Source: Schizochytrium sp. CCTCC M209059 (Eukaryota; Sar; Bigyra; Thraustochytrida; Thraustochytriidae). Taken from it: a stretch of DNA of 64,000 bases. This document shows positions 20,301 through 29,800 of the stretch, piece by piece. The notes under the pieces were generated by a model. The model saw only the letters and a list, made by a program, of their open reading frames with translations, had not been told where the DNA came from and did no database searches. Where the stretch lies: assembly GCA_000818945.1 (NCBI GenBank), contig KN805431.1:62001-126000 (forward strand), written 5' to 3'. Both the position numbers and the translations under genes were made by a program. Numbering within the stretch: the first letter of the stretch is position 1; each line of letters begins with the position of its first letter.

Positions 20301-21820
20301 AAACTCTCCTTTGTCAAGGCGACGTTGCGGTTGGCCGTGATACGAAGATGGTACACACCGTGGAAAAGCGCATATGATTCGCTGGGGTGACAAAGCGCCC
20401 AAATTGCAAGTCTTTCGTGCCCGATTTCGTGAAGAGATCTGTTTGACTCGGACATAAGTTTCTCAAGATCGTGTTGGTACAACTTTTCTTGAAAGACATG
20501 ACCAGCACTCCCGACAAAAAGAAGTGGGCTCGCTTCATGCAAGCACTTCTCCAGAGTGCTCTCTTGCAAACGTAGTATCTCGGCAAGAACCGATATGGAC
20601 AAGGGCTCTTGCGCAGCATACATGCACGCCCATAGCTGCTTCAGCTTCTCCATATCGAGCTTGCTCTTCAGAGTTTTTATCACGTCTTTCGTCACTTGTT
20701 CTCGAAGAGCAGCTTTTGTCTTCCGAAGTTTCCGAAGTCTCTTTGCCAGATCTCCCCTCTCTGAGTTTACCTCGAGTTCGACAAGGCGTTTCAGAACCGA
20801 CACGAAGAGGTTGACGTCCATAACAGTATGCAGCGACTTCACCACGATCCTGTTCCCGGGTTTTTGGTCGACCAGGTTCTCCACAGTCTTCCACTCTGGT
20901 TCCTCGAGGACGTCCTCCAAGTTCGAACGCAGAAATTCAGCTTTCTCGTTGGCGTCGAAATGCAACGTGATTTCTGAATCGGGGTGGATTTCGAGGCCTC
21001 CGAACTCACGCACAGAGATGAGAAATCGGAGCTTGTTGCTGGCGGAGGAAGATACCGTCTGGAGGAAGTCTCGTAGAGCAGCCTGTTCATAGGAGGTGCA
21101 GAGGTGGACTCCGTCAAGAATGACGAGAGCCGGCCTTGCTACAGTTGGCGCAACTTCGATTGCTGGTTTCGATAACAATGTTTGGAAAACCTCTCCCAGC
21201 GGTGCGTCCTTGAGCCGAAGCACTGTGCGGCAACACGTAAGCGCTTCGCCGAAACACTCAAAACCCTCAATGTGCTTTAACTGGCCCGCAATCGAGAAGA
21301 TTGCAGCCCGCATCTTGGAGCCTTGAGCGTCAGCCGAAAAGAAGTACGACGCGTTGTCGTGGTCGGACGATTGCGCCAGGTGAGCGAGAAGGACCGACTT
21401 GCCTGACCCTTCCGCGCCACGCAAGATGCGAATAAGCTTACATTCCTTGTTGAGCTCTGTGTCCTTCTCGAGCCAAGAGTCGATTTTCGCGAGCGTTGCT
21501 TTGTGAATTTTTTCTGTGAACTCGCTTGCCTTAAGTGCCTGCCATTCGCGTTGCCACGAGGGCGACTTTCCGCCGGAGTCCTCATCGGTGCGCAGGACCA
21601 TGCTGCGAGGTTCGATGATAAACAGATCATTTGTCGGAATGCTGAGCATCGATGTGCTGGTATCCACGGGGCTTTCTCTGTTGCTCAACCCATTTGTCGA
21701 GCACCTAGGCTGGCTCATACGGCCTATGGCTCGGGTGGTGTCCCTTACTCCGAATCTAGGGATCCCAAACATCGCGGAAATCCTCGGCCCCGCTGCATCG
21801 TCCCTTTGGGAATGTGCCAT
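14315..21820 (-). CDS. NACHT-WD40 STAND NTPase (NLR-like)
   Basis: 2501 aa, single exon, ATG at 21820. Residues 1-95 have no recognised domain. A P-loop NTPase follows: Walker A GAEGSGKS (135-142) and Walker B ALVILDGVHL (231-240), then a sensor-like SVREF and a helical/winged-helix part (EPLSISVLAEILR) typical of NACHT modules coupled to WD40 propellers. From about 700 to the end there are many WD-type blades (for example SVRFWNLETGQ, RIWDLRTGE, RVWTLKAQ). Two blocks of about 200 residues, at roughly 728-927 and 1058-1257, are almost identical even in DNA, and two more diverged blocks share HPEWGRLVVMN / HPDRGNLVVMN. STAND proteins act as NTP-driven switches in incompatibility, immunity and signalling; the WD40 part is the likely sensor. 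No effector domain is recognised at the N-terminus. The C-terminus is basic (NEGRKSRDRRRNGEY). Confidence 0.85.
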   Translation of the reverse strand: MAHSQRDDAAGPRISAMFGIPRFGVRDTTRAIGRMSQPRCSTNGLSNRESPVDTSTSMLSIPTNDLFIIEPRSMVLRTDEDSGGKSPSWQREWQALKASEFTEKIHKATLAKIDSWLEKDTELNKECKLIRILRGAEGSGKSVLLAHLAQSSDHDNASYFFSADAQGSKMRAAIFSIAGQLKHIEGFECFGEALTCCRTVLRLKDAPLGEVFQTLLSKPAIEVAPTVARPALVILDGVHLCTSYEQAALRDFLQTVSSSASNKLRFLISVREFGGLEIHPDSEITLHFDANEKAEFLRSNLEDVLEEPEWKTVENLVDQKPGNRIVVKSLHTVMDVNLFVSVLKRLVELEVNSERGDLAKRLRKLRKTKAALREQVTKDVIKTLKSKLDMEKLKQLWACMYAAQEPLSISVLAEILRLQESTLEKCLHEASPLLFVGSAGHVFQEKLYQHDLEKLMSESNRSLHEIGHERLAIWALCHPSESYALFHGVYHLRITANRNVALTKESLADLNDHFYPREEPDFRDQDLEDEVRKNAGWVARMVLEKLILDLSWLSDASEVEQHAVALAQLVRDAEYLSQQIALSEQLAEAVVGLSRSLEAVARDPKQLAAQLVGRLSQSHCLYKQVQQQQPPVQIFLLAPTLERIPMMQSTGETASRQSVASDTRSAAYDVMNDIPNAAEEVHVEAEDDGTTIESRHDELRATVNPSFTISVSQGDLEVCRLQGHTSKVTAIVVLPELHTLISASQDRSVRFWNLETGQTRGDALPLHRYYVRALAANDHIAVSCGDADEARVWRFDKDGATEAGELKPFKGQNFSAETLRGQSFGMAGRATSVVMDDRIIAVGYAYGIVCLYRCDTFAQVEVLGAFNPSEEGTSEIVAMALNKEEILVTGARGGQVQVWSIGDALMQMQPPPMANQMSGMGHREPEATFRGIGGSDEQKCSNLASLVLKNDAPRTLVVRDSANIEHEHSLAAILAQSRERNSRNETSEPSPPKSLAPIEEDTSEPHASAIYGSHKKWGDIVAVSGSLAATAELDYSIYVRRLTDGAEVCRLRGHTDKITAIVVLPELHTLISASQDRSVRFWNLETGQTRGDALPLHRYYVRALAANDHIAVSCGDADEARVWKFDKDGATEAGELKPFKGQNFSAETLRGQSFGMAGRATSVVMDDRIIAVGYAYGIVCLYRCDTFAQVEVLGAFNPSVEGTSEIVAMALNKEGKLVTGARGGQVQVWSIGDALMQMQPPPMANQMSGMGHREPEASFKGIGRSAEQERNTLVTLTFMPGNPNNIIVASRDGFVTHWAWNRSTQLASESYGTGKLSSLAAGEDVIIVGGRDRVAILRPAGAQEPSQKIQQQQGEPQLSRKARRSRSSNARAHLSRLLGPHPEWGRLVVMNEEFVVCSGVDSSICVRGRANPEEDVRVLEGHSGTVSRLALYGSILASSSFRDGTIRIWDLRTGELTLKIQDDFTRNILVLAINEKYVAAARCDTVYMWSLRNGRREMLEATVESGSWVRALAMNDEIIVIGYASGKVKIFSKSGLLENELEEHNQGVGAVVLHGHQLATGGEIDGRIKLWNYRAHNPEKLGEFVDPHPHGKRITSLAMDGHVLVEGSDDFMVSLWEQSTKTLIARCNVGVESVESVALADGLVVCAGNNKTVFAAPRDGFEGFCESGRTSRRWNRVQVVYDVAAPFVHTQDESQGRPRPASEMASGRRPLLRWFNKLCCCLERPRSQTLARLSTSMWRASGGARAVHAALLDAEDSAFDRHSPDMTSEDEVPSLPVTDSDHDQANELDAAEDDAALAARDAASQEDLASVATSTPNGQNAGAKLCGVHPDRGNLVVMNKKFLVSSGSSRSGSIRVYDRETGDERFVLGEDGAPISLMVLHGDNLASWSFKEKCIRVWTLKAQAQKLCIRKNAKNLVALAMNSKLLAGAKGAVVLVWSLIDGKKRFELQPRRARKDYSKPDIRALVMDRKVIVTGDTAGHVHVYSCADGGHLMYHDRHSHGVSALALRGRLVASAGECDFRIQVWDWWGKVDDLGDFAVHSDRVSSLAFRNEVLVAGSDDYTVSTWDVTKSFLIARRNIKVGSVESIALKDGLLACAGSTGTTYVTMLQDFEHSNERRISRRWSPIKLSLAPGIETSHHPFPNHAPALDSKEVDDALRKISGLNTLALSDEIIAVAEKDTLRIHDSLCPRSASVQVPCGKEVTALILGETDKSLGTFCVIGCVDGSIGLLHLQMFDQTEIPAPSFVSEDGHKHRVTCIDESRDYIVSGDASGTLCVWDKDSLLLEDCYPSSEGPISAVVISSCGSHVYSADVNGRIFYWNRYGGDNGEFVNVAGIPLVLALDEKSLVARVSRALDEDAATSRAGKVYVWSRKKASRSKNSSRRTDVSRGWSLHDAPKVAGRTLTVKMGSGAPVSLTFDAPLHAADAYVSRINDNNFVAVRDNRGQTHIMHLGSTGRNLKRENKIISTTQQNEGRKSRDRRRNGEYTSKEHERNKKKCEKGF
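18049..18646 (-). repeat. Near-identical WD40 block, copy 2
   Basis: About 598 bp that match 19039-19636 at an offset of exactly 990 bp (330 codons), with about seven substitutions seen by eye. Flanking sequence on both sides is clearly more diverged, so identity is confined to the block. Confidence 0.9.
19039..19636 (-). repeat. Near-identical WD40 block, copy 1
   Basis: N-terminal partner of the repeat at 18049-18646, in the same orientation and frame. The encoded copies differ at only a few residues (for example VWRFDK versus VWKFDK and NPSEEG versus NPSVEG). Confidence 0.9.
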
Positions 21821-22565
21821 GATGACCTTGCGTGCGCGCGTGTGCGCGTCTTATAATGTCAATGCCTCCGTCCCAGTCGAGCCTTCTCCCTCCTCTCCCC
21901 GCCTTCCTTCCAGTGGGGCTTCGAGAGGCTCGCTGCTTGCTTTTTGATCTCTTCGTGGGAGCAGGACCTGGGCCGTCTAGCTCGCTAGCTAGCTGGCTGT
22001 AGGGGCTGCGAGAGGCGACTTGAAAGCTAGCTGTTGGTCGAGAGAGGCAACTCGAAGGCCGCTTCGCTTCCCCAGCCGCTTCGCTTCCCCAGCCGCTCTG
22101 CCTCGGGTCTGCAGGCCGGCCGGCCGGCAGGCCTCGTTCATTCGGTTTTTGCTCCGCGGGGTTTGCTTGTAGCGGCGGCTCCGCATCCACTGGCAGGGAG
22201 TGCGTGCGCAGCAGAGGCCTGGCCGTGTCACGTTTTCCCGGCTCGTGACATCTTGCGCCGCAGGCAGCCAACCGCCGAAGGCCGGGATCCAAGGAGTCGC
22301 GGCGGCTTGGACCGAACCTGTGACGAGCTCGAAGCGGAGGCGATCGAAGCGCGCCGGGGCGGCTCGGACCGAACCTCCCAGGCGACTGCGACCGGCTCGA
22401 GGCGGAGGCGGCGCCGGTGTCCATCGGGCGCTGGAACTGCGAGCCAGGTCTCGAGAGACCGCCATGTGCGCTGGAGGCCTAAGGAGAACATGCAGCGCGT
22501 GCAGGTCCTAGCCGGAGGCCTAAGGAGAGCCTAGGCTGAGACGCGTCTGCACGTGCCGCGGCTGG

Positions 22566-22590
22566 CCAAGCCAAGCCAAGCCAAGCCAAG
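22566..22590. repeat. (CCAAG)5 microsatellite
   Basis: Five perfect CCAAG units in the GC-rich spacer. No coding context is supported. Confidence 0.85.
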
Positions 22591-23097
22591 TTGGAGCTCG
22601 TCGGCGGCAGCGGCGGCGGTGGTGGCGCGGGCGGGCGCGGGAGGGACGGGGCAGGCGGCACCGAGGCGGGGGCGGAGGCGGAGGCGGAGACGCGAGCAGC
22701 CAGCAGTCTGCGAGCGGGCGCAGCGCGGCTGCTAGAAGCGCGGGTCATCAACGCAGCTCGATTTTCCGGACGGATCCGGCTAGACAGCACCAAACTGCGA
22801 TTAGGTTGCGCCTTGTATGCAGAACCAGCCCAGCTCGTGCGAAATGGAGGGCGCTGGCCGCTCCGCTGTGCTGTGATGCTTGCGGCGGCGGCTGGTGGTA
22901 GAGAGGCAGGCAGCCTGAGGCAGGCTGTCGCGCCGCGGGCTTCGTGAAGGCAAGGTCTACGCCATGCGCGTGATCGAGAACTCTGGCTCGCAGCTCGACT
23001 CCGCGTCGCGACGCCGCTCGGCTCCGCCAAGGCGAATCGCCATGGTCGGTTATACTAGAAGTTTTCGCGCGTGCACGCGCGGCGTTCTCCGGAGAAC

Positions 23098-23142
23098 GAA
23101 TGAATGAATGAATGAATGAATGAATGAATGAATGAATGAATG
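23098..23142. repeat. (GAAT)11 microsatellite beside a 16-bp palindrome
   Basis: About eleven GAAT units directly abut the perfect palindrome CGTTCTCCGGAGAACG (23083-23098). Another palindrome, GCGCGTGCACGCGC, lies at 23067-23080. Confidence 0.85.
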
Positions 23143-23439
23143 GAGAATAAATCGACGACAGTCGACCTCTTCTCGTTAAACTTCCTTCGCGACGGGTCCT
23201 GGTCGCCTAGCCGACCGGCCTCCGCACCGCTTCGCGCCGGAGTGGGCGGAGGCCACTTGGCGGCCAGCGGTCCGGGGGCGCTGAGACATGCGACGCGATG
23301 GATGCGACGCGGCACAGCTCGGCTGCCACTCACGTTGCCGTCCTTCAAGGCGACGGCGCTTCGGGCCCTCTCTGCGACTCCTGCATATACCACTGCCGAT
23401 GTCTGCGCCCGCGAAAGCATCCGCGCCCAGGAAAGCATT

Positions 23440-23474
23440 CGCGTCTGCGTCCGCGTCCGCGTCCGCGTCCGCGG
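23440..23474. repeat. (GTCCGC)n hexanucleotide repeat
   Basis: About five units of GCGTCC/GCGTCT in the spacer downstream of the Cep57-like gene. Confidence 0.7.
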
Positions 23475-23726
23475 CGGCGGGTTCGGGTCCGAGTTCGGAT
23501 CCGGGGTCCCAAGCTAAAGACGAACAAGTTGAATTGAGAAAGAGAGAAAGATTCGATTCAATCGTGAACGCAAAAGATTGATTTTTATGACACAAGCGAC
23601 GCTCGCGAGCAAAACAAGCAACCGAGATGGAAGGACAGGCAGGCGTTCGATCCACCAATCGACAGCTCAAAAGTTTTGTTTTGGTTTTTACACCACACGT
23701 AAGTGCAGAGGCCAGCTGCGACTGAT

Positions 23727-26516
23727 TCACAAATACGGAGGCTCCTCGCGAAAATGCTGCAGCGTACGGAGGGCCTGCACCTTGCGGTCGAAGGCTTCCG
23801 GGCTTCGCACGGGGCTTCGGGGTCTCGGGGAAACCGCTGCGCTGCGCCGCAAGCCCTCGAGCGCAGCGAGCTGTTGCGTCTTGATCTCGATCTTCTCCAC
23901 CACCTCGGTGAGATCCCTTGACTTTCGCAATCCCGTCTGCTGGAACGACTCGCTGGAATTCGTTTCAGCGACGGATCCGGGGTCGGGAAGGGAACCGGAG
24001 ATCTCCGTCACCAAGATCTGGTACTGCCGCTGCAAAGTGTCGAGTTCTCCGCGCAAAGATGCCTCTAGATCCGTCAGTCCACTACCACGTCTGCTTGCCC
24101 GCTTCGTGGGCGACGTCGGTGGCGTTGGAGTCGACGGCCGGAGACCCTGCGCGTGTGCGAGAGCAGCCTCCTGTGCCGTACTGAGGATTAGGTGCGGCGG
24201 CCGTCGTGCCCTGCTTTGTTGGGCCGGCGGTCCCACGGACCCCTCCACCGCACCCACCGTGACCGCCCTACTTTCGCTAGGCCTGTCCTTGATTCCACCA
24301 CGTCCACCCTCGTCTCGCTTCCTAGCAGTCTCGTCCTCCACTTCGTCCTCCTCGTCATTATTGTCATTTTCGTCCTCATTTTCTTCATCATCATAGCGGT
24401 CATCCTCGCTTTGCTGCCCCTCTTCCTCGTCTTGGAAAAAGCCTCGAGCATCACGTTGCGCGCGTCGACCCGCTCGCTCGCGCGGACTCGGAATACCATA
24501 AGCCCAAGGGTCTGCCAGCTCCTCTTGAACACGCCCATAAACCGAAAAGGATGGCCCTGCATTTTTTCCAAGAAGAAAGGGGACAGGGTGGTCCGCATTT
24601 GCATGCAAGACCTCCTTGTCCAAGCTCCATCCTCGCGACTTGCGGGCGCCTTGTCGCTGGATCTGGTCACGATCCGGAGCACCGTGTCGCGGAGAAGGGC
24701 GTGCAAGTCGTCTCGCACCAGCCGCGTGGGATGTAGCGACAGCAGACTCTGGCCTTCTTGACATGCTGCCCACTTGGGTTTTGTTGCTGATTCGTATTTG
24801 CTGAGACGGACGCTGGTCCCGATACGAATACAATTTCCTTGTCGCGACCGGCAAAGCTACGCTCGATGCGACTGTACCAGTACTCGGCTGTTGTCTTCCC
24901 GAAGAAAGCGCCTGCCTTTGATATTTTGGCGTCGCTCCCGTTGCCGACCGTGGAGTTACGGTCTTTTTCTTCTTCTTGAGAACCTTCTTCACCCTTTTCT
25001 TCTTCTTCGCCATTGTCGTCGTTTTTGTCTGCTTTACTCCCAAGACTGACGACAACACTGCATCGGGATCTTCTGCAGCACCACCGCCACCACCAGCAAT
25101 GGCCAATTTATTCATCAGGTCCTCATTCAAGAGGAGCAGGTTACGAATTGCCGCCTGTGCTTCAATCTTTTGCGAATCGACCGCAACGAGTTCTTCCTGC
25201 AGAGACTTGACTCGGGCATCCTTGAGATCGATCTGGGCACGCAAATCTCCAGCAGCCCGGGTGGCTTCTTCTGTGGCACGCGCATGTTCGGCACTCGCCT
25301 CCGCAAGTTTCCCTTCTGCTTCTGCAGATCGCTGGGCCAGAGCATTGTTCTCAGCTTGCGCTGCTTCCATTGATGCCGTAACTTCAGCTAGCTTGCTCCG
25401 GTATTCCTCGGCGTGGTGGCATGCCTGACGTTTGGCCTGCTCAAGCATGCGAACCTTTGACGCCAGCTCCTCATTCTCCGCGTGCATTGTCTTCGCCTTG
25501 GCCTCAAATGACTGTCGCGCTGTCTCTGCCTCTGTCCGCAAAGCGAGGTTGCGCTCGCGCTCCTGCTCCAGAGACTTTTCCAAAGATCGTATTTTGTCCT
25601 GCAAAGCGCCCATGGCGGAGATGACGGCGGCGCTTCGTGGTGGCACATTGTCCGCTTGGTGCACGCGATCCCACGCAGATATCGTGGCGCCATACGATGA
25701 TGCAACAGAGGATCGTCGCGAGGGGGACCTGACGGGAAAGCTCGCTGTCGAGGACGCTCCGCTCACTCCTGAGGAGCGGGTATGCGGCCACATTGACGCC
25801 GCGCCATGACAATGTGCCTTTCTGTGAGAATTGTCGCTGCCATAGTTTGCGAATTGTTGAGGTGCATTGTGATACGGTTCGATATATCGACTCGTCGACG
25901 AAACGTGAAGTGGCCGCGGTCTGTGAGACCCAGGAAAAGATGGCAAGCTGCTCATGTCGAGTTCGCTCATGTGATCGCCACCATGATCCTCGGAGTCAAC
26001 GGAGATGTCGACGCTTCCGCTGCGGTGAAGTCGAATTCTCGTGCTCGGAGAAGTTGCTACGGACGCAACGGCGTCACGATCATCTGCGTCTTCGAAAGGG
26101 TCTCGAGCATACCCAAGCGTGGATCCATGTCTGTTTTCGGCTCTTGCATGGATGAAAGATGCCTCTCTGTTCTCTTCATGCTTGTCCAGGCCCGTTAGGT
26201 CCGGGTAATAGTCTGTAGATTTGGTTTCTTGTCTAATTTCAGTTTGGCTCGAGTTTCCCACGAACCTCGCGGAAGCGTCGGCTGCGCCACCCTGGCCCCC
26301 TCCGGCGCTCTTGGATCGCCGCCCACCAAAGAAGGCCCCGGTCGCCGCCGTCTCGCCCGCAGACTCGTCGCCCTTGTTCGTGAGAAACGTTGCATGCAAG
26401 TCGCGCCGTAAAGCCGTTCCGCTACCACGCGCGGCGTCGCCAGCGTCCTGGGAGGCGGAGCTCTGGTCGTCCCAGCCAGCGCGCGAGACGTATAGGTCCG
26501 CGTCGCTCAGCTCCAT
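23727..26516 (-). CDS. Coiled-coil protein with Cep57-like C-terminal helices
   Basis: 929 aa. The N-terminal 280 residues are polar and probably disordered. A long coiled coil follows (about 300-470, including QDKIRSLEKSLEQERERN and ENEELASKVRMLEQAKR), ending before a Gly run. Then come a Lys-rich patch (KKKKRVKKVLKKKKKT), a basic/Ser-rich linker and an acidic tract (DDRYDDEENEDENDNNDEED). The last 100 residues form two predicted helices, LEASLRGELDTLQRQYQILV and DLTEVVEKIEIKTQQLAALE, whose spacing and pattern recall the microtubule-binding hairpin of Cep57. That match is by eye and tentative. If correct, this is a centrosome/basal-body or microtubule-associated protein. The gene is divergent to the RUN-PX gene, with 358 bp between ATGs. 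Confidence 0.6.
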   Translation of the reverse strand: MELSDADLYVSRAGWDDQSSASQDAGDAARGSGTALRRDLHATFLTNKGDESAGETAATGAFFGGRRSKSAGGGQGGAADASARFVGNSSQTEIRQETKSTDYYPDLTGLDKHEENREASFIHARAENRHGSTLGYARDPFEDADDRDAVASVATSPSTRIRLHRSGSVDISVDSEDHGGDHMSELDMSSLPSFPGSHRPRPLHVSSTSRYIEPYHNAPQQFANYGSDNSHRKAHCHGAASMWPHTRSSGVSGASSTASFPVRSPSRRSSVASSYGATISAWDRVHQADNVPPRSAAVISAMGALQDKIRSLEKSLEQERERNLALRTEAETARQSFEAKAKTMHAENEELASKVRMLEQAKRQACHHAEEYRSKLAEVTASMEAAQAENNALAQRSAEAEGKLAEASAEHARATEEATRAAGDLRAQIDLKDARVKSLQEELVAVDSQKIEAQAAIRNLLLLNEDLMNKLAIAGGGGGAAEDPDAVLSSVLGVKQTKTTTMAKKKKRVKKVLKKKKKTVTPRSATGATPKYQRQALSSGRQQPSTGTVASSVALPVATRKLYSYRDQRPSQQIRISNKTQVGSMSRRPESAVATSHAAGARRLARPSPRHGAPDRDQIQRQGARKSRGWSLDKEVLHANADHPVPFLLGKNAGPSFSVYGRVQEELADPWAYGIPSPRERAGRRAQRDARGFFQDEEEGQQSEDDRYDDEENEDENDNNDEEDEVEDETARKRDEGGRGGIKDRPSESRAVTVGAVEGSVGPPAQQSRARRPPHLILSTAQEAALAHAQGLRPSTPTPPTSPTKRASRRGSGLTDLEASLRGELDTLQRQYQILVTEISGSLPDPGSVAETNSSESFQQTGLRKSRDLTEVVEKIEIKTQQLAALEGLRRSAAVSPRPRSPVRSPEAFDRKVQALRTLQHFREEPPYL

Positions 26517-26874
26517 GATCCTCGCGTCCGGCTCAGCTGGCGCTGCCGGCGCAGCCGTATTCTGTTCTGGGTTGGCGACTCACGCTAGCCTATTTGTTTG
26601 TGGTTTTTTTCAAAACTCCAAAGAGAGACAACGACGACACGAGGTGACAAGGCACTCCAACGAGCCGAGAGCGCTCGCTGGAGTGGCAGAGTGAGTCGAG
26701 TTTCGAATTGCAAGACCTCGAACTTTGCAGGCACGCGTGCGCGTACGCGTGCGCGCGCTAGCGTGGTGCGAGCTTGCACCGCATTGGGTCGAAGATCGTG
26801 ATCACGCCAACGCGAGACTCCGGCAAGCCTGCAAGAACGAGCGTCGCCGGGACCGCTGTAGATACAGAACAAAG

Positions 26875-29800
26875 ATGTTTTCCTTCGGTGGAGGAACCTC
26901 GAAGAAGAGCAGCTCGGCGACGAACGAGGATGTCGCCCTCGTGCACGCGCTACTTGTCATGGGACTGCAAGATGCTGTACGAAGGACAATCCAGGTGTCA
27001 TTATCTGCCCGCGAGCGCCGCATACGTGGCGAACGTGCGCGCGGCGAAGAAGAGCTCGTGGATTCAATGACAGAGGTAGAAGCACTTCTGGAGGTTCTTG
27101 AGCTTTGTCTCTGGCACGGCCTTCGTGAACCGCAACGCCGGAGCCATGGCCGCTCGCGTGGACGGCATGACAAGACTCAAGCCGGCGTAGGTACCTCTTC
27201 GACAGCCGAGAGCTCTCATTTCTGGGACTTTGTCCTCCTCCTCGAGCGCGTCGATCCAACTGCGTTTGGCGGGACCATCATGCTCGTGCGGGCAAACTCG
27301 GGCTGCTCCACGAACCAGGGGCTCTGCAGGGCTTGGATTCGCATGCTTTTGAACCAGAACGCTCTCGAGTATACTATTCGAGCATTATGCAGGCTTGCCA
27401 CCACCTCTGGCCGGGACTTTTATGAGGACTGGGCGTTTCTGCGCTGGTCTGCAGAAACCAATCGCACCATGTTTTTCAATTTACTCGGTGTGCTCAACAA
27501 TGTCGGCTTTGCTCTCAACACGAAAAATAGAGGTCTCGACCGCCCAAGCCCAGTGGGTCCCAGAGATATGCTTTCTCATGATGCGCTCAAATGCTGCCTC
27601 GCCTTCGAATCAGCGCTTGCCGCTGCCTGCGCTGCCAATCCCAATGACCCTCCAACTGTGCTTGTAGCGTCCTCGGCGGATCCCGAAGTTACGGGGCGCT
27701 TTGTCTACCTCCAACCGGGGCTCTTTTCGAATCGAAATACCGGCTACCAGTTACGCATGGTCGAGGCAAAACAAGGGACCTCGCCGCGACAATGGGGGCT
27801 CTTTGCGCCGGCACAAGATCAGCCAAGGTACCTTGCAAACGCAACTTCTGTGTCTGACCCCCCATTGCAAGACTGGGCGCCCTCAGACGAAGTCGCAGCA
27901 GAATTAAACAAACCACCCCAGGCCGTGAAGATGCTGCATTCGCAGAGCGTCCGTGCAAGGCTTTATCCCGGGAGTCATAAGATCAAATGGGGTACCCTTT
28001 TGCGCTCCGAGATACAGGCGATCAGGGTGGAAATCAAGCAAGTCGAGCACCTTCGGAAACGCCTCGATGCCGTTCGCAAGATTGAATGCCCCATGGGGGA
28101 GGACGAGGAGGACTTGCCTCCGGTGCAGCCACTCGAGACCGTTGTCGAGGAAATATCTCAATCAGATTCGCCCCAAGATTCGGATAGCAGTGCCCACGTG
28201 CGAGTCACGGAAACGACGCCAAACGACGAAGCAACCTTGGTGGATTCACTTGCCAGCGGCGTAAATCGCGAGAATTGCGCCCAACACGCTGACGCCCAGA
28301 ACCAGATGGAAGGCGAGTCGAAGCTGACGAACCAAGCGAGACACGAGGATCTGGAAGTACACACCAAGGAAAACTTGAAAGCCTCTCTTGCAGCAGATGA
28401 GACGGCAAGTTTACCAGGACAAGACGACCATGCGGAACAAGTACCAAAGGTCACCGGCGATGGATTGTCTCCCGTAGAAAGTAGAGATGCGCAACAAGAT
28501 GAACGTAATCGAGATGTCTTCACTGCAATGGATCAACACGAGACTGAATCCCAGAATGAAGCGCCCAGAGAGCGTCTAGATGCTGACACCGACAACATCG
28601 AAGATTCAGAGAGCGCTCCAGAATTTGATATTGGCCTTGCGTCGGAATCAGAGCGTATCGTAGCGGAGCGAAACAGTGATGCCCACGAACCAGAACGAAG
28701 TGTATTTGACTTTCAAAATGGTGCGGAAAAAGTGAGTGTCTCTGACGACTCGAATGCCAAACAGGAAGAAAAGCAAAAAGTCGTCATTTCGAATAAAGAC
28801 GGAAACGAAGACGAACGAGACGAGCCAATCATTGGCGCTGCGGACCAATTGGATCCATCTATTCTGAGTTCTGACGCTGCTCAGAATGAAGAGCTGTTGG
28901 ACGTTAATAAAACTACCGACGAAGCATTTACGCATGCTACGCCTTCGATGGATCAATCTGATCTGGGAGGAAGCACGGAAGTCGCACGACCCGCGAGATG
29001 CGTGTCCGATGAGATCGAAGTGGACCATAACGCTGCATATGAAGACACCGATGCATCAGTAGAAAAAGATGGGACAAACAAGAACAGTCACAAGACTGAG
29101 GTGTCTGATGACATCAGCATCGTTCAAGATGCGGGAATCCTATCCGACACAAGCAAGGAGGAAACTGTGTCGTCTGGAAATGCAGCTCTTGACGACGTCG
29201 AATCGATGGAGAACAACGCGGACAGCGAATCTGGGGCTCTGCTTGCTGGAAAGCAAGACAGCGTTGCACCTGTAGAAAAAGATGGAGCAAACAAGAACAG
29301 TCACAAGACTGAGCTGTCTGATGACATCAGCATCGCTCAAGATGCGGGAATCCTATCCGACACAAGCAAGGAGGAAACTGTGTCGTCTGGAAATGCAGCT
29401 CTTGACGACCTCGAATCGATGGAGAAAGACGCGGACAGCGAATCTGGGGCTCTGCTTGCTGGAAAGCAAGACAGCGTTGCACCTGTAGAAAAAGATGGAG
29501 CAAACGAGATCAGCCACAAGACTGAGCTGTCTGATGACATCAGCATCGCTCAAGATGCGGGAATCCTATCCAATACAAGCAAGGAGGAAACTGTGTCGTC
29601 TGGAATGGCAGTTCTTGACGACGCCAGATCGATGGAGAACAACGCGGACAGCGAGTCTGGGACTTTGCTTGGAGATCAGAGGGTTTCCGACGTAGATAGG
29701 ATGACGAGGTCTTTGAATCCATTTGAGGATGAATCCGTGGATTCACCAGGAGAGGGCGAGTTAGAGATCGCGGAGAGCGATGTGATTGAATCCTCTGATA

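Larger units (their letters stand above)
21821..23726. other. Repeat-rich, GC-rich intergenic region
   Basis: No supported gene; many overlapping ORFs in all frames reflect high GC. Contents seen: AGCT/CTAG tetranucleotide tract (about 21977-22003) near the start of the WD40 gene, a partly duplicated GC-rich segment around 22300-22420, (CCAAG)5 at 22566-22590, palindromes at 23067-23098, (GAAT)n at 23098-23142 and (GTCCGC)n around 23445-23474. Confidence 0.5.

Noticed and set aside
22034..23517. ORFs of 118-183 codons in the 22-23.5 kb spacer
   Set aside because: Low-complexity GC-driven frames on both strands without recognisable domains.
29061..29672. CRISPR-like regular repeat
   Set aside because: 213-bp spacing, in frame and inside a coding region; no short repeats with unique spacers. 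No CRISPR array is present in the window.
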